The notes: generated by a model not told the origin, from the sequence alone. Counted from the first letter of the stretch, positions 23,334 to 32,336 are shown. The stretch is 35,312 nucleotides of DNA from Methanosarcinales archaeon ex4572_44 (GCA_002254825.2 NJEL02000002.1:1-35312), one strand, 5' to 3'. A program made the numbers and translations.

Positions 23334-24859
23334 CTGCTGATTGAGAGTAGGTGGTTGATGGCTACTACAAAGGCTTCAACCGATGCCATGACTATGTCTT
23401 CTCTTGCAACACTTGCGGTGATCATTCGTCCTGTTTCATCTTCCACTCCGATAGTTACCTCTGCAAGTGCGTCAGATCCTCCAGATATGGCTTCTATCCT
23501 AAAGTCTTTTATCTTCACCTTGAAACGCTCGCCGAGCATGCTTTCAAGGGTTTTGAGTGCCGCATCCACTGTTCCAACTCCTGTGTGTGCTGCAAGTTGC
23601 TCTTGATCGTCTATTATGGCTTTTATAGCTGCTGTGGGTGTGATCAGGTTGCCTGTCATAACCGAGACCTCTTTCAATGCGATTACTTGCTCTCTTCTCG
23701 AGACCTGTCCCATCACAGTATCCGCAACAGCAATTAGGTCTGAATCGGTGACACGCTTGCCCTTGTCAGCGATCTGTTTCACGCGTGAGAGTATCTCTCG
23801 CAACTGCTCTCTGTTGGGTTGTATATCCATTACATTGAGTGCCTGTTCCACTGCGTGGCTGCCTGTGTGTTTGCCGAGCACGATCCGTCGTTTGTGCCCC
23901 ACCATCTCAGGGGTCATTATACCAGGTTCAAAGGTCTCTGATTCTACGATCACCCCGTGGGCATGTATCCCGGACTCGTGGGCAAAGGCATTATCCCCTA
24001 TGATCGGCATTGTGATCGGCATCTTTACATCGGTGTAGCGCTCCACGAGCTTTGAGGTTTCAAAGAGGCGTTCGGTCCTGATAGTTGTTCTGGCACCGTA
24101 CATGCTGTGGAGGCTCATCACAACCTGGGCTATGTCAGCATTGCCTGCACGTTCCCCGAGTCCGTTCACGGTCACCTGCACCTGCGAGGCTCCTGCTTCG
24201 CATGCTGCAAGGCTGTTGGCTGATGCAAGCCCAAAATCGTCGTGGCAGTGAACATCGATCGGGATTTTAACCGCACTGTTGATGCCTTTTATCAATTTGT
24301 ACATCTCTGAGGGCACAATCACGCCAACTGTGTCTGGGACATTTATCACATCACATCCAACAGACTCAACCCTGGAGAATATCTCTTTTAAGTAGGAGAG
24401 TTCTGTTCTGGTGGCATCCATCGCTGAGAACATGCATTTCACACCACAGTCCTTGATCTGCTCCACCGCATCCACAGCCATCTGAGAGACCTCCTCCCGA
24501 GTCTTCTTGATGGTATGAATCCGCTGAACATCAGAGGTTGAGACAAAAATGTGCACCATATCAACGTCACACTCGATGCACGCATCAACATCCTCTTTCA
24601 CCACCCTCGCAAGCCCGCATACATCAGCAGTGCTCAAATCCAATCCAGCGATCGTCCGCGTAGCAGCCATATCACCTTCAGAAGCATTTGGGAATCCTGC
24701 TTCGATCACATTCACACCGAGCTCGTCCAATTTCTCTGCTATACAAACCTTTTCATCGATTGTGAGTGCAACACCAGGTGTCTGCTCTCCATCACGGAGC
24801 GTCGTATCAAAAATGCGTATCTTTCTCCCTTTCAACGATTCATTGAAGTAAAATGCCAT
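23330..24859 (-). CDS. 2-isopropylmalate synthase / (R)-citramalate synthase family
   Basis: 509 residues, full length. The TIM barrel begins with IFDTTLRDGEQTPGVALT (about 17-34), which contains the Arg-Asp of the active site; HCHDDFG (204-210) gives metal-binding His residues and NGLGERAGNAD follows (232-242). The regulatory LeuA dimer domain fills about residues 375-509 (HTGVGTVDAALKTLESM). The dimer domain excludes AksA (homocitrate synthase) and points to LeuA, which starts leucine synthesis, or CimA, which makes citramalate for isoleucine. These two are hard to separate by eye. The short spacing of GAGGGG to the ATG at 24859 is unusual. Confidence 0.88.
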   Translation of the reverse strand: MAFYFNESLKGRKIRIFDTTLRDGEQTPGVALTIDEKVCIAEKLDELGVNVIEAGFPNASEGDMAATRTIAGLDLSTADVCGLARVVKEDVDACIECDVDMVHIFVSTSDVQRIHTIKKTREEVSQMAVDAVEQIKDCGVKCMFSAMDATRTELSYLKEIFSRVESVGCDVINVPDTVGVIVPSEMYKLIKGINSAVKIPIDVHCHDDFGLASANSLAACEAGASQVQVTVNGLGERAGNADIAQVVMSLHSMYGARTTIRTERLFETSKLVERYTDVKMPITMPIIGDNAFAHESGIHAHGVIVESETFEPGIMTPEMVGHKRRIVLGKHTGSHAVEQALNVMDIQPNREQLREILSRVKQIADKGKRVTDSDLIAVADTVMGQVSRREQVIALKEVSVMTGNLITPTAAIKAIIDDQEQLAAHTGVGTVDAALKTLESMLGERFKVKIKDFRIEAISGGSDALAEVTIGVEDETGRMITASVAREDIVMASVEAFVVAINHLLSISR

Positions 24860-24990
24860 CCCCTCACACTTATTTTATTATTTGATCAGCATTGCTCAGA
24901 TCTGCCCACCCTAAAATGAATGATGAGAGATAAACCTTTTGATTTGCAGCGAATTTATGCAATGCTGGAATAGAGGAATAATTTTTATTT

Positions 24991-27900
24991 TTATTTTGAT
25001 ATTGCCATCGTTATTTGTATTCCTTCGACGTCCCATTCTTTTACGAGTGCTCCTTTTACGTCTATGTCCATGCCTATTGCGAGTATTCTTGCGCGGACTT
25101 CGTATGCGATTGTTTCTTCCCATTCGAAGACGAGGTCTGTGATCCGATCGTTGTTTATCTTCACTATTGCCTGTATTTCGTCGTCTACGTGGAGGTTGAG
25201 GTTTTTGCGCATGTCTTGGAGGCGGCGTATGATTTCGCGTGTGTATCCTTCGGCTTCGATGTTTCGTGTTAGTGTGCTGTCGACGTAGACGAGTCCGCCT
25301 GGGAATTCGGCTACTGTGGTGTTTTCTGGGATTACTTCTTTGAATTCGACCATTTCTGGTAATACTGTGGCGTTAAGTTCTGGGATTTCGAATCTGCCTT
25401 GTGTGTTGATGCTGTGTTTGACTGCAATGCTGTTTGCTCGTTCGATTGCTTCTTTCACTTTTCTAGCGTCTTTTTTGAATGCTGGTCCGAGAATTGCTGG
25501 TTTTGGTATGGCTTTAACTCCTAGTTCGCTCCATGTTTCGTCTGGGTCGAGGATTATCACGTCTTTTGAGTTGCATTGTTCCAAGAGGACTTTTCTGAGG
25601 TTTTTCACTGCTTTTATCACTTTTTGGTTGTCTGGTTTTATTATTATTCGTCTGATGGGCCAGCGTAGTTTTCTCTTGGCTTTTTGGCGTGCGTTTGATG
25701 CTGATTCAACTATGTCTCGCACGATTTCCATCTCTTCTTCAAGTTCAAGATTTTGTAGACTCGTGTCGCTGGGCCAGTCGCACATGTGTATTGAGAGGGG
25801 TGCATCGGTGTCTGTTTCGCGAACGATGTTTTGGTATATTGTTTCTGATATAAATGGTGCGAAGGGGGCGATTATCTTTGAGAGGTCGGAGAGTACGCGG
25901 TGCAGTACGTAGTATGCTGCAAGTTTCGTTGGGCTTTCTGCTTCGATCCAGACTCGTGGGCGGATGAGCTGGATGTACCATCGTGAGAGGTCGTCGAGTA
26001 TGAATTCACTGATTGCGCGGGTGGCTCTGTGAAGCTCGTATTTTTCCATCTCTTTTTCAACTGTTCTGGCAAGGCTCTGGATGCGTGAGAGGATCCATTG
26101 ATCTTCAGAGTAGAGAGCGTCCTTTATTGAATCATAATCGGTTTTCTTTGGGTCGAATCCGTCAAGCACCATGTATGGAAGCGGGAATCTGTAGACGTTC
26201 CATAGGATGTTGAAGATGCGATGGGTGTTTGCAATGCCCTCCCACCCAAACTTCAGATCGTCCCATGGTGCACTCGATGAAAGGACGTAGTAGCGGAGTG
26301 TCTCAGCGCCAAACCGCTTCACCACCTCTTCAGGTTCCACCACGTTTCCAAGACGCTTCGACATCTTCTTACCTGCATCATCCAGCGTGAAGCCGTGCAT
26401 TAAGACACTTTTATATGGTGCACGTCCGAAGGCTATCATGCTTGCGCCAAGCTGTGAATAGAACCAGCCTCGTGTCTGGTCATGTCCTTCTGTTATGAAA
26501 TCGGCAGGCCACCATTCGGCAAACTCCTTGCGCTCACCTGGGAATTTGAGGGTTGCCCATGATGACACGGCTGAGTCGAACCAGACATCAAAAACATCTC
26601 TCACCCGCTTCTTCACACCACCGCCGCACTCGCATGAGAGTTCTATCTCGTCCACGTAAGGGCGGTGGAGGTCTTTCAGATCGCTTACCCCGGCGCGTGA
26701 CTTGAGCTCGCCCACTGTCCCGATAACCTCGATATTTCCACATCGTTCGCAGACCCAGATGGGAAGGGGGATGCCCCAGTATCGCTGGCGGGAGATGCAC
26801 CAGTCACGGACACTTGAGACCCAGTCATGGAAGCGTGCTGTCCCGGCCCACTCAGGATACCACCAGACACGCGTTATCTCTTCAAGCATCTCATCTCTGA
26901 GCCTCGAAACCCGGAGGAACCACTGTTCTGTAGCCCGGTAGATGATAGGTGTCTCGCATCGCCAGCAGTGACCATAGCGATGCGTTATCTTCCCACGTGC
27001 AAGCAATGATCCCCGTTCTTCAAGGTCAGAGATCACAAGATCGTTCACATTGGCCTGAACATTCAGACCTGCATATTCGCCAGCATCATCCGTGTATTCG
27101 CCAGCAGAGTCGACTGGACAGAAGATGGGCAGGTCATGCTCAATACCAAGCAGGAAATCGTCCATACCATGACCTGGAGCAATATGAACACAACCTGTGT
27201 TCTCAACCGTCACAAAATCTGCCAGATACACCTGGTGCAAGAAATCATTCTGTTTTGGAACTTTATCTCCAAGCGGATGCTCATAAGTTGTTCCTTCAAG
27301 TTCTTCGCCAAGCATCGTATTCAGAATTTCGTAATCCGTGTACCTGCCCGCGCGGAGCACAGATTCAACCAGTTCACTTGCAACGATCAACACCTCACTC
27401 ACACCTTCTTTGATGGCACGGACCCGCGCATACTCAAAAGACGGGTGAACAGCCACAGCAATATTGGAGGGAATCGTCCAGGGCGTCGTCGTCCAGATAA
27501 CAATGAACTCGTTATCAACACCCGAAACAGGGAGTTTCACAAAGATTGAAGGATCGACCCGATCAGCATAATCCACTTCGGAATCGGCAATAGCTGTTTC
27601 GCACCTCGGACACCAGTTCACAACCCGAAACCCGCGCTCAAGCAGATCCCTCTCGTACGCCCGCTTCAACGTCCACCACGCAGACTCGATATACTCATCC
27701 CGAAGCGTCATGTACGGATCCTTCCAGTTAAGCCACACCCCAAGAGACTCAAACTGAACAGTCATCTCGTCTTTGTGAGAGAGCGCAAACTCTTCACACT
27801 TGGAAACAAACTTATCCACTCCATACGACTCAATATCCTTCTTAGACGTAAAACCAAGCACACCCTCAACCTTCACTTCAATAGGCAGACCATGCATATC

Positions 27901-28155
27901 CCAGCCAGCACGATCCCGCACATGAAAACCCCGCATAGACTTAAAACGCAGAATACTGTCTTTTATCACCTTATTCCACGCAGTACCGAGATGAATCTTA
28001 CCCGTTGTGTACGGAGGACCATCGACAAAGAAAAACTTCTCACCACCACGCCTGAGCTCACGCACCTTAGAATACGCATTAATTTCATCCCAAAAAGACA
28101 TGATCGAAGACTCGACTTCCTTCGAATCATACTGAGCATCCACAACATGAAACAT
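24991..28155 (-). CDS. ileS: Isoleucyl-tRNA synthetase
   Basis: 1054-residue class I aminoacyl-tRNA synthetase that charges tRNA-Ile. The HIGH-type motif is HLGT (55-58) in PPYTTGKIHLGTAWN. The editing domain (about 190-390) has WTTTPWTIPSNIAVAVHP and GCVHIAPGHGMDDF. The KMSKS-type motif is KMSKR near residue 597, after FTLDDAGK. The anticodon-binding region follows (LDDLSRWYIQLIRPRVW), then a long C-terminal domain typical of the archaeal/eukaryotic form. WLNWKDPYMT and the HDWVSSVRDWCISRQRYWGIP block fit IleS rather than ValS or LeuS. ATG 28155 has GGTGAT 7 nt upstream. Confidence 0.97.
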   Translation of the reverse strand: MFHVVDAQYDSKEVESSIMSFWDEINAYSKVRELRRGGEKFFFVDGPPYTTGKIHLGTAWNKVIKDSILRFKSMRGFHVRDRAGWDMHGLPIEVKVEGVLGFTSKKDIESYGVDKFVSKCEEFALSHKDEMTVQFESLGVWLNWKDPYMTLRDEYIESAWWTLKRAYERDLLERGFRVVNWCPRCETAIADSEVDYADRVDPSIFVKLPVSGVDNEFIVIWTTTPWTIPSNIAVAVHPSFEYARVRAIKEGVSEVLIVASELVESVLRAGRYTDYEILNTMLGEELEGTTYEHPLGDKVPKQNDFLHQVYLADFVTVENTGCVHIAPGHGMDDFLLGIEHDLPIFCPVDSAGEYTDDAGEYAGLNVQANVNDLVISDLEERGSLLARGKITHRYGHCWRCETPIIYRATEQWFLRVSRLRDEMLEEITRVWWYPEWAGTARFHDWVSSVRDWCISRQRYWGIPLPIWVCERCGNIEVIGTVGELKSRAGVSDLKDLHRPYVDEIELSCECGGGVKKRVRDVFDVWFDSAVSSWATLKFPGERKEFAEWWPADFITEGHDQTRGWFYSQLGASMIAFGRAPYKSVLMHGFTLDDAGKKMSKRLGNVVEPEEVVKRFGAETLRYYVLSSSAPWDDLKFGWEGIANTHRIFNILWNVYRFPLPYMVLDGFDPKKTDYDSIKDALYSEDQWILSRIQSLARTVEKEMEKYELHRATRAISEFILDDLSRWYIQLIRPRVWIEAESPTKLAAYYVLHRVLSDLSKIIAPFAPFISETIYQNIVRETDTDAPLSIHMCDWPSDTSLQNLELEEEMEIVRDIVESASNARQKAKRKLRWPIRRIIIKPDNQKVIKAVKNLRKVLLEQCNSKDVIILDPDETWSELGVKAIPKPAILGPAFKKDARKVKEAIERANSIAVKHSINTQGRFEIPELNATVLPEMVEFKEVIPENTTVAEFPGGLVYVDSTLTRNIEAEGYTREIIRRLQDMRKNLNLHVDDEIQAIVKINNDRITDLVFEWEETIAYEVRARILAIGMDIDVKGALVKEWDVEGIQITMAISK

Positions 28156-28213
28156 AAAACAATCACCAAAAACCTGAAAACCAACACTAATAGAAAAACA
28201 CCAATGAAAAGCC

Positions 28214-28225
28214 TTGTGATCACAA
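28214..28225. promoter_or_regulatory. Perfect 12-bp palindrome upstream of ileS
   Basis: TTGTGATCACAA, about 60 nt before the ileS ATG, in the 212-nt divergent spacer with the DUF1624 gene. It may be the site of a dimeric regulator. No T-box or other known leader was recognised. Confidence 0.35.
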
Positions 28226-28330
28226 ACTCGTGCGGCGTTGGCTTGGAGAGGAGATAGTCTCTGCTTAATGTCTTATTCTAAAGGAGTGTGAAAGTGTTAT
28301 CGCGGGTTTTCCGAGGAGTTCCAAAAGATT

Positions 28331-28341
28331 CTATAATTATT
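28331..28341 (+). promoter_or_regulatory. TATA-like element of the DUF1624 gene
   Basis: CTATAATTATT, 27-37 nt before ATG 28368. The distance implies a very short or absent leader, in line with the lack of a binding site in front of the ATG. Confidence 0.5.
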
Positions 28342-28367
28342 GACTCCTGAAGTATGCACATCTGAAC

Positions 28368-29126
28368 ATGGATCCCAAAAACCGTTTCTGGGAGATAGAT
28401 CTCACACGTGGTATTGCCATAATCGCGATGGTCGCCTACCACCTTTCCTATGATCTAAATTATTTTAATGTGTATGGTGTTGATATCAACTCTGGCTTCT
28501 GGTGGTATCTCGCACGAAGCACAGCCGTAACATTCTTACTCCTCGTTGGAGTCTCACTGACTCTCAGCTACTCAAAAACAAAGATACAGACTCCAGAAAA
28601 GAATACATACCGAAAATATCTCAAGAGAGGTTTTGATATATTCATGCTGGGCTTAGCCATCACCGCGACAACGTGGCTTCTTCTGGAAGAAGGCACCATC
28701 CTCTTCGGCATCCTCCCTCTCATCGGAGTATCAATCATTCTGGCATACCCGTTCCTGCAATACCGCTACTTAAACCTCATAGCAGGCGTAATCATCATAT
28801 CAATCGGGATACACCTTAAGAGCGTCACAATCAACTCTCCCTATCTCTTCTGGATGGGTCTCAGACCTGAATACTTCTACACGCTCGACTACTTCCCGAT
28901 CCTCCCATGGTTTGGAGTGATTCTGATCGGTTTATTCCTCGGAAACCTACTCTATTACAACAGCACGAGAATGTTCAACTTATGGAACCAACCCAAAAAT
29001 CCAATTGTGACATTATTTTGCCTCATAGGAAGACACTCACTCCCGATCTATCTCGCCCATCAACCAGTACTGATCACAACACTACACGTATTTGGCATAA
29101 TAGAGTTCATAACGCAACTACCCTGA
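28368..29126 (+). CDS. DUF1624 / heparan-alpha-glucosaminide acetyltransferase-like membrane protein
   Basis: 252 residues with about seven predicted membrane helices. The start RFWEIDLTRGIAIIAMVAYHLSYDLNYF is the signature of this family, with DxxRG and a conserved His in the first helix; STAVTFLLLVGVSLTLSYSK is the second. GLRPEYFYTLDYFPILPWFGVILIG and GRHSLPIYLAHQPVL close the domain. The family is related to acyltransferases that move acetyl groups across membranes; the substrate in archaea is unknown. The gene is monocistronic and divergent from ileS. Confidence 0.85.
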   Translation: MDPKNRFWEIDLTRGIAIIAMVAYHLSYDLNYFNVYGVDINSGFWWYLARSTAVTFLLLVGVSLTLSYSKTKIQTPEKNTYRKYLKRGFDIFMLGLAITATTWLLLEEGTILFGILPLIGVSIILAYPFLQYRYLNLIAGVIIISIGIHLKSVTINSPYLFWMGLRPEYFYTLDYFPILPWFGVILIGLFLGNLLYYNSTRMFNLWNQPKNPIVTLFCLIGRHSLPIYLAHQPVLITTLHVFGIIEFITQLP

Positions 29127-29236
29127 AGCTGTTAAATTGATGTTTTGGCTTGAAATATCCATTTTTGCCAACCGCAAGCAGTAGAGAAACACTCCTATCG
29201 GGGCGAAGGCAGCGTATGCTTTTTCCACCACTTGCT

Positions 29237-29698
29237 CTAATTTTTACGATTGTGATCCTTCTTTTCGCACACGTGTTTTCCTGTCTCGCAGAACGTCTCG
29301 AAGTGTTTGAGCCAATCTGGATAGACAGGTGATGTTTCTACGAATTCGACCAGTGCTTTTACCTGTGTGATGGTTTTCGGGTCGAGTCCGTGTTCAATAA
29401 TGCAGGCGTCTCTCTCAGCTATTTTATCAGGGACTCGTATGATCTTCAGGAACGATTTTATTGCGTTGTGTTTGTCTTTCACTGCGAGAGCTATTTCGTG
29501 TCCTTTCTCTGTGAGCTTCACACCATTATGTTTTTCATATCTGACAAGCCCATGCTTGTCCAGTTTCTTCAGCATTTCCACCACACTTGGCGGTTTGACG
29601 TTCAGAGATGCTGAAACATTCTTTACTCTCACATACCCTTGTTCGTCTATTATATTGAGGATTGCTTCGAGGTAATCCTCTGCTTTTCTTGAGAGCAC
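29237..29698 (-). CDS. MntR/DtxR-family metal-dependent transcriptional regulator
   Basis: 153 residues from a GTG at 29698. Winged helix-turn-helix at about 1-70 (KAEDYLEAILNIIDEQGYVRVKNVSASLNVKPPSVVEML), then the metal-binding dimerisation domain. Using Bacillus MntR numbering, ligands line up as Asp8, Glu11, His77, Glu102 and His103, but position 99 is Cys where MntR has Glu; iron-responsive DtxR has Cys at the equivalent place. The site is thus a hybrid, so Mn versus Fe cannot be assigned. No FeoA-like C-terminal domain; the C-terminus has FCETGKHVC with two Cys. A dyad just upstream suggests autoregulation. Confidence 0.88.
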   Translation of the reverse strand: MLSRKAEDYLEAILNIIDEQGYVRVKNVSASLNVKPPSVVEMLKKLDKHGLVRYEKHNGVKLTEKGHEIALAVKDKHNAIKSFLKIIRVPDKIAERDACIIEHGLDPKTITQVKALVEFVETSPVYPDWLKHFETFCETGKHVCEKKDHNRKN

Positions 29699-29712
29699 GA
29701 CCAGTTATTAGG

Positions 29713-29735
29713 ACAACCTATTATTTGAAGGTTGT
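29713..29735. promoter_or_regulatory. Dyad operator candidate for the MntR/DtxR-type regulator
   Basis: ACAACCT (29713-29719) and AGGTTGT (29729-29735) form a perfect 7-bp inverted repeat with a 9-nt spacer, ending 15 nt before the regulator's GTG. Overlapping it is a second, imperfect dyad TTAGG (29708-29712) / CCTAT (29717-29721). AGGTT and TTAGG half-sites recall DtxR/IdeR boxes. The site lies in the spacer shared with mmp10, so both genes could be controlled. Confidence 0.5.
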
Positions 29736-29840
29736 TGCAGAGGCCAGAGAAAGAAAGCGAGAGTTTTGTATCACTGGCACAAGGTTTATCAGGTGCTTCG
29801 TTTCATTCTATCTTTTTTCACTCTTTGCGAGGTGTGATGC

Positions 29841-30941
29841 TTGTCTGATGAGCTTGGTGTCTCTGAGCTATTTGAGATCACTGCTGATATCGGTGGTCGT
29901 CCTGGTGTGGACTGCAGAGGTTTCTGCAAGTACTGCTATTTCAAGCGTGTGAAAGAAAATCCTGTGTTAGGGTGCAGGTATTGTTCAAGGGAGAATGTTG
30001 GCTGCGACAAGTGCCGTTATGAGATTGTTGAGAAGCATAACGGGTACGCCGATCCCACGATCCTTCAGCACTACGTGATTTCCAGGACCACACAGGAGCG
30101 TTTCGCAAACCCCAATCGCAGTTATGCAATCAACATCAGCGGGGGCGGGGATGCTGGTTGCTACCCCGATCTATTGGAGCTTGTCCGATCAATCGGGGGC
30201 GTAGCCCCTATCCACCTCGGCTACGTGAGCGGTAAGGGGTTAACACCGCAGGATGCAATGGAACTCGTTGAAGCAGGCGTTCGGATCGTCACTTTCACCG
30301 TCTTCTCAACCGATCCGTTGTTGCGAAGGGAGTGGCTGAATGACCACGCCCCAGAAGCTGCATTAGAGTCGTTGCGCACGTTTGCTGGTAACTGTGAAAC
30401 CTATGCTGCTGCTGTGATAATACCAGGCGTGAATGCTGAAGATATCTTCAAGACTGCTCGGACGCTTGAGTCGTGGGGCGTTAAAGGACTCACACTCATG
30501 CGTTTTGGAAACAATGAAGAGAACGGGATTATACTTGGAAACGAGCCGATCATAGAAGGTATCACCCCCCAAAGTGTTGAAGAATTCAGAGAGCTCGTGC
30601 TTGCTGTTGACCGTGCTGTCCCCGGGATGAGGGTGGTCGGAACACCGCTCTTTGATCCTCTCACTGGTGCACCATTCGCACTTGCAAGCGTCTTAGAGGA
30701 TGATTTTCCAGATTTTTCACCGATCCGATCCGAAGCCACGATCCTCACTGGGAAGGTTGCAGCCCCCTTTATTGAGAGGATACTTCAGAGGATTGACGGA
30801 TCTCAACATGTGAACGTGATCAGTCTTGAAAAGGAGATCGGCGACCTCATCACGCACCGCGATCTTGAGCGGTTGCCACTCGATTGTGTGAAGGAAACTG
30901 TTGTGGTCCCAGGCAATGCGCTCATCCATTCACAGAGCTAA
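29841..30941 (+). CDS. mmp10: Mmp10, methyl-coenzyme M reductase arginine methyltransferase (radical SAM)
   Basis: 366 residues. The radical SAM cluster motif is CRGFCKYCYFKRVK (about 24-37; Cys at x3 and x2 spacing), followed by a Cys-rich loop CRYCSRENVGCDKC. Other family blocks are ISGGGDAGCYPDLLELV, HLGYVSGKGLTPQDAM, GVRIVTFTVFSTDPLLRREW, IIPGVNAED and GLTLMRFGNNEENGIILGN. Mmp10 is a cobalamin-dependent enzyme that methylates an active-site-region Arg of McrA, so it marks a methanogen or methane/alkane oxidiser. The TTG start follows GAGGTGTGA by about 5 nt. As I recall the family has about 410 residues; here the last about 45 appear to be missing after PGNALIHS. Convergent with mmp7, 23 nt away. 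Confidence 0.9.
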   Translation: MSDELGVSELFEITADIGGRPGVDCRGFCKYCYFKRVKENPVLGCRYCSRENVGCDKCRYEIVEKHNGYADPTILQHYVISRTTQERFANPNRSYAINISGGGDAGCYPDLLELVRSIGGVAPIHLGYVSGKGLTPQDAMELVEAGVRIVTFTVFSTDPLLRREWLNDHAPEAALESLRTFAGNCETYAAAVIIPGVNAEDIFKTARTLESWGVKGLTLMRFGNNEENGIILGNEPIIEGITPQSVEEFRELVLAVDRAVPGMRVVGTPLFDPLTGAPFALASVLEDDFPDFSPIRSEATILTGKVAAPFIERILQRIDGSQHVNVISLEKEIGDLITHRDLERLPLDCVKETVVVPGNALIHSQS

Positions 30942-30964
30942 TCCAGATGATCAATGCCTTTGGC

Positions 30965-31683
30965 TTACCACCCAAAGAGTGAGCCTGATGCCGACTCTCT
31001 GTGTACCCTAACAAGTATCTGGTCATCATGCGAGGGCGTTACATCTGCCACATCGCTGATCGTCTTCCCTTCAACAAGTTCAATGCCCATGATATCCTCT
31101 GCAAAGTTCGCATAAGGCAATTTGACACGCACGCCATCGGTTTTCAGCGTCACGGGAAACGGTGCAATACACATATTAAGATCCTGGACCTCTCCTTCAA
31201 TCGCTTGTTTCAAATAGATCGGTGGCAGGATTGGCGGATCGTCTTCAAGCTCTCCCTTCAACCCATCCGCAGTTTCAAGCACTGCATCCATCACCCTGTT
31301 TAAGCGAGCCTTCTCATTTCCATAGCACTCATCTGAGATATCGTCAAGCCAACGCCACGACCCATGACAAGAGAGTTCACCTTGGCGCCGCTCTCTCTCA
31401 AACCCTCGATGAGATTGCAGTGCGGAACAGGCGCATGGTGACGGGCATACGAAGGCGAGACCATTATAATCTCAATACCAGTGAGCGGCGCAGGCATAAG
31501 CTCACCGTGCACGATTTTAACCATGCCCTCTATCTTCGAAACACCCTCCTTTGGCACTGCAAAGATCATGACTACTTCAGTGGAGGTAAGGTCTATCGAG
31601 ACGATGAACCCGCCAACATCCTCTATTAAATCTGTCACCCAATCATGCCTGTAGGGCGCACCCCGAAAGATCATGAACTCCAT
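30965..31683 (-). pseudogene. mmp7: Methanogenesis marker protein 7, split by a deletion with frame change
   Basis: Two open segments together cover the two ends of an Mmp7 protein (family about 300 residues). The first (31683-31300) starts MEFMIFRGAPYRHDWVTDLI and has VGGFIVSIDLTSTEVVMIFAVP, then ETGIEIIMVSPSYARHH-like text and ESGAKVNSLVMGRGVG, ending at a TAA (31302-31300). The second, in another frame, reads RLNRVMDAVLETADGL, DDPPILPPIYLKQAIEG and DGVRVKLPYANFAEDI up to 30965. An estimated 60 or so middle residues are missing at about 31300. The break is not an amber codon, so pyrrolysine cannot explain it. A GTG/ATG at 31294/31291 behind AGGGTG might let the second half be made separately. 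Mmp7 function is unknown. Confidence 0.7.
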
Positions 31684-32231
31684 CCAAACCTCTCCTTCAC
31701 ACGATTGACCCACTCAGGCTCAATAACAGCCTCAGATGCAACCACAAGCACCGACTTTGCCCCATATTCCACATGACGCACCCTGAAACCTACAGGGATT
31801 ATCTGAAGTGCAAGCGTAACAAGCTGATCATATATCTCCTTTGAAGGATCAACGATCACAATACCCAGCAACCCATCAAGATCAACACCCTCTTTCTTAA
31901 CCAGAATATGGGATCGTTCAGGCTGCTCCACATTATCCCTCCCATAAATATCCCAAAGCCTCCGCAGTATCTCAGGGATATACCGTTCCTCTCCAATCAC
32001 AAGATCAAACTCATCCCCAACAACACGGGCAACCGAGATGTCATTGATGGTAAGAGGCTTTTCAACCGCCTTGAACTCAATCTGGCACGAGAAGAGAGGG
32101 GTTTTTGGATCAGCATAGATACGAAGAGCATCAAGGTTCTTGACGTTCATATCCATCATCAGGTACTCAACAATCTCACGATACGCAGCAACACCCGCTT
32201 CATCCTCACACTCAACAAACAGATTCTCCAT
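31671..32231 (-). CDS. mmp17: Methanogenesis marker protein 17
   Basis: 186 residues from ATG 32231, 4 nt behind GGTGA; a longer frame from 32291 adds residues unlike the family. The product begins MENLFVECEDEAGVAAYREIVEYL. It has the family blocks IYADPKTPLFSCQIEF, LVIGEERYIPEILRRLWDIYGRDNVEQPERS, VIVDPSKEIYDQLVTLALQIIPVGFRVRHVEYG and VASEAVIEPEWVNRVKERFG. Function unknown; found in methanogens and associated with the methyl-coenzyme M reductase gene set. It overlaps mmp7 by 13 nt and looks intact, unlike that neighbour. Confidence 0.85.
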   Translation of the reverse strand: MENLFVECEDEAGVAAYREIVEYLMMDMNVKNLDALRIYADPKTPLFSCQIEFKAVEKPLTINDISVARVVGDEFDLVIGEERYIPEILRRLWDIYGRDNVEQPERSHILVKKEGVDLDGLLGIVIVDPSKEIYDQLVTLALQIIPVGFRVRHVEYGAKSVLVVASEAVIEPEWVNRVKERFGWSS

Positions 32232-32330
32232 AAAGTCACCCGAAACACCAATATTATTCAGATCAAAGATTTGAAAGGTCTTCCGACCCATCGGTTGGAC
32301 AACACTCTAATACCATAAATGGTGACGTGA

Positions 32331-32336
32331 TATATA
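32331..32336 (-). promoter_or_regulatory. TATA box of mmp17-mmp7
   Basis: Minus strand ATGTATATATCA with core TATATA. The expected transcript start is near 32306, about 75 nt before the mmp17 ATG. Confidence 0.5.

Noticed and set aside
25316..25912. 198-codon open frame on the plus strand opposite ileS
   Set aside because: Antisense shadow of the IleS C-terminal region; no binding site or homology visible.
32232..32291. N-terminal extension of mmp17 from an ATG at 32291
   Set aside because: The family N-terminus matches from 32231, where a GGTGA site lies 4 nt upstream; the extra 20 residues resemble nothing in the family.
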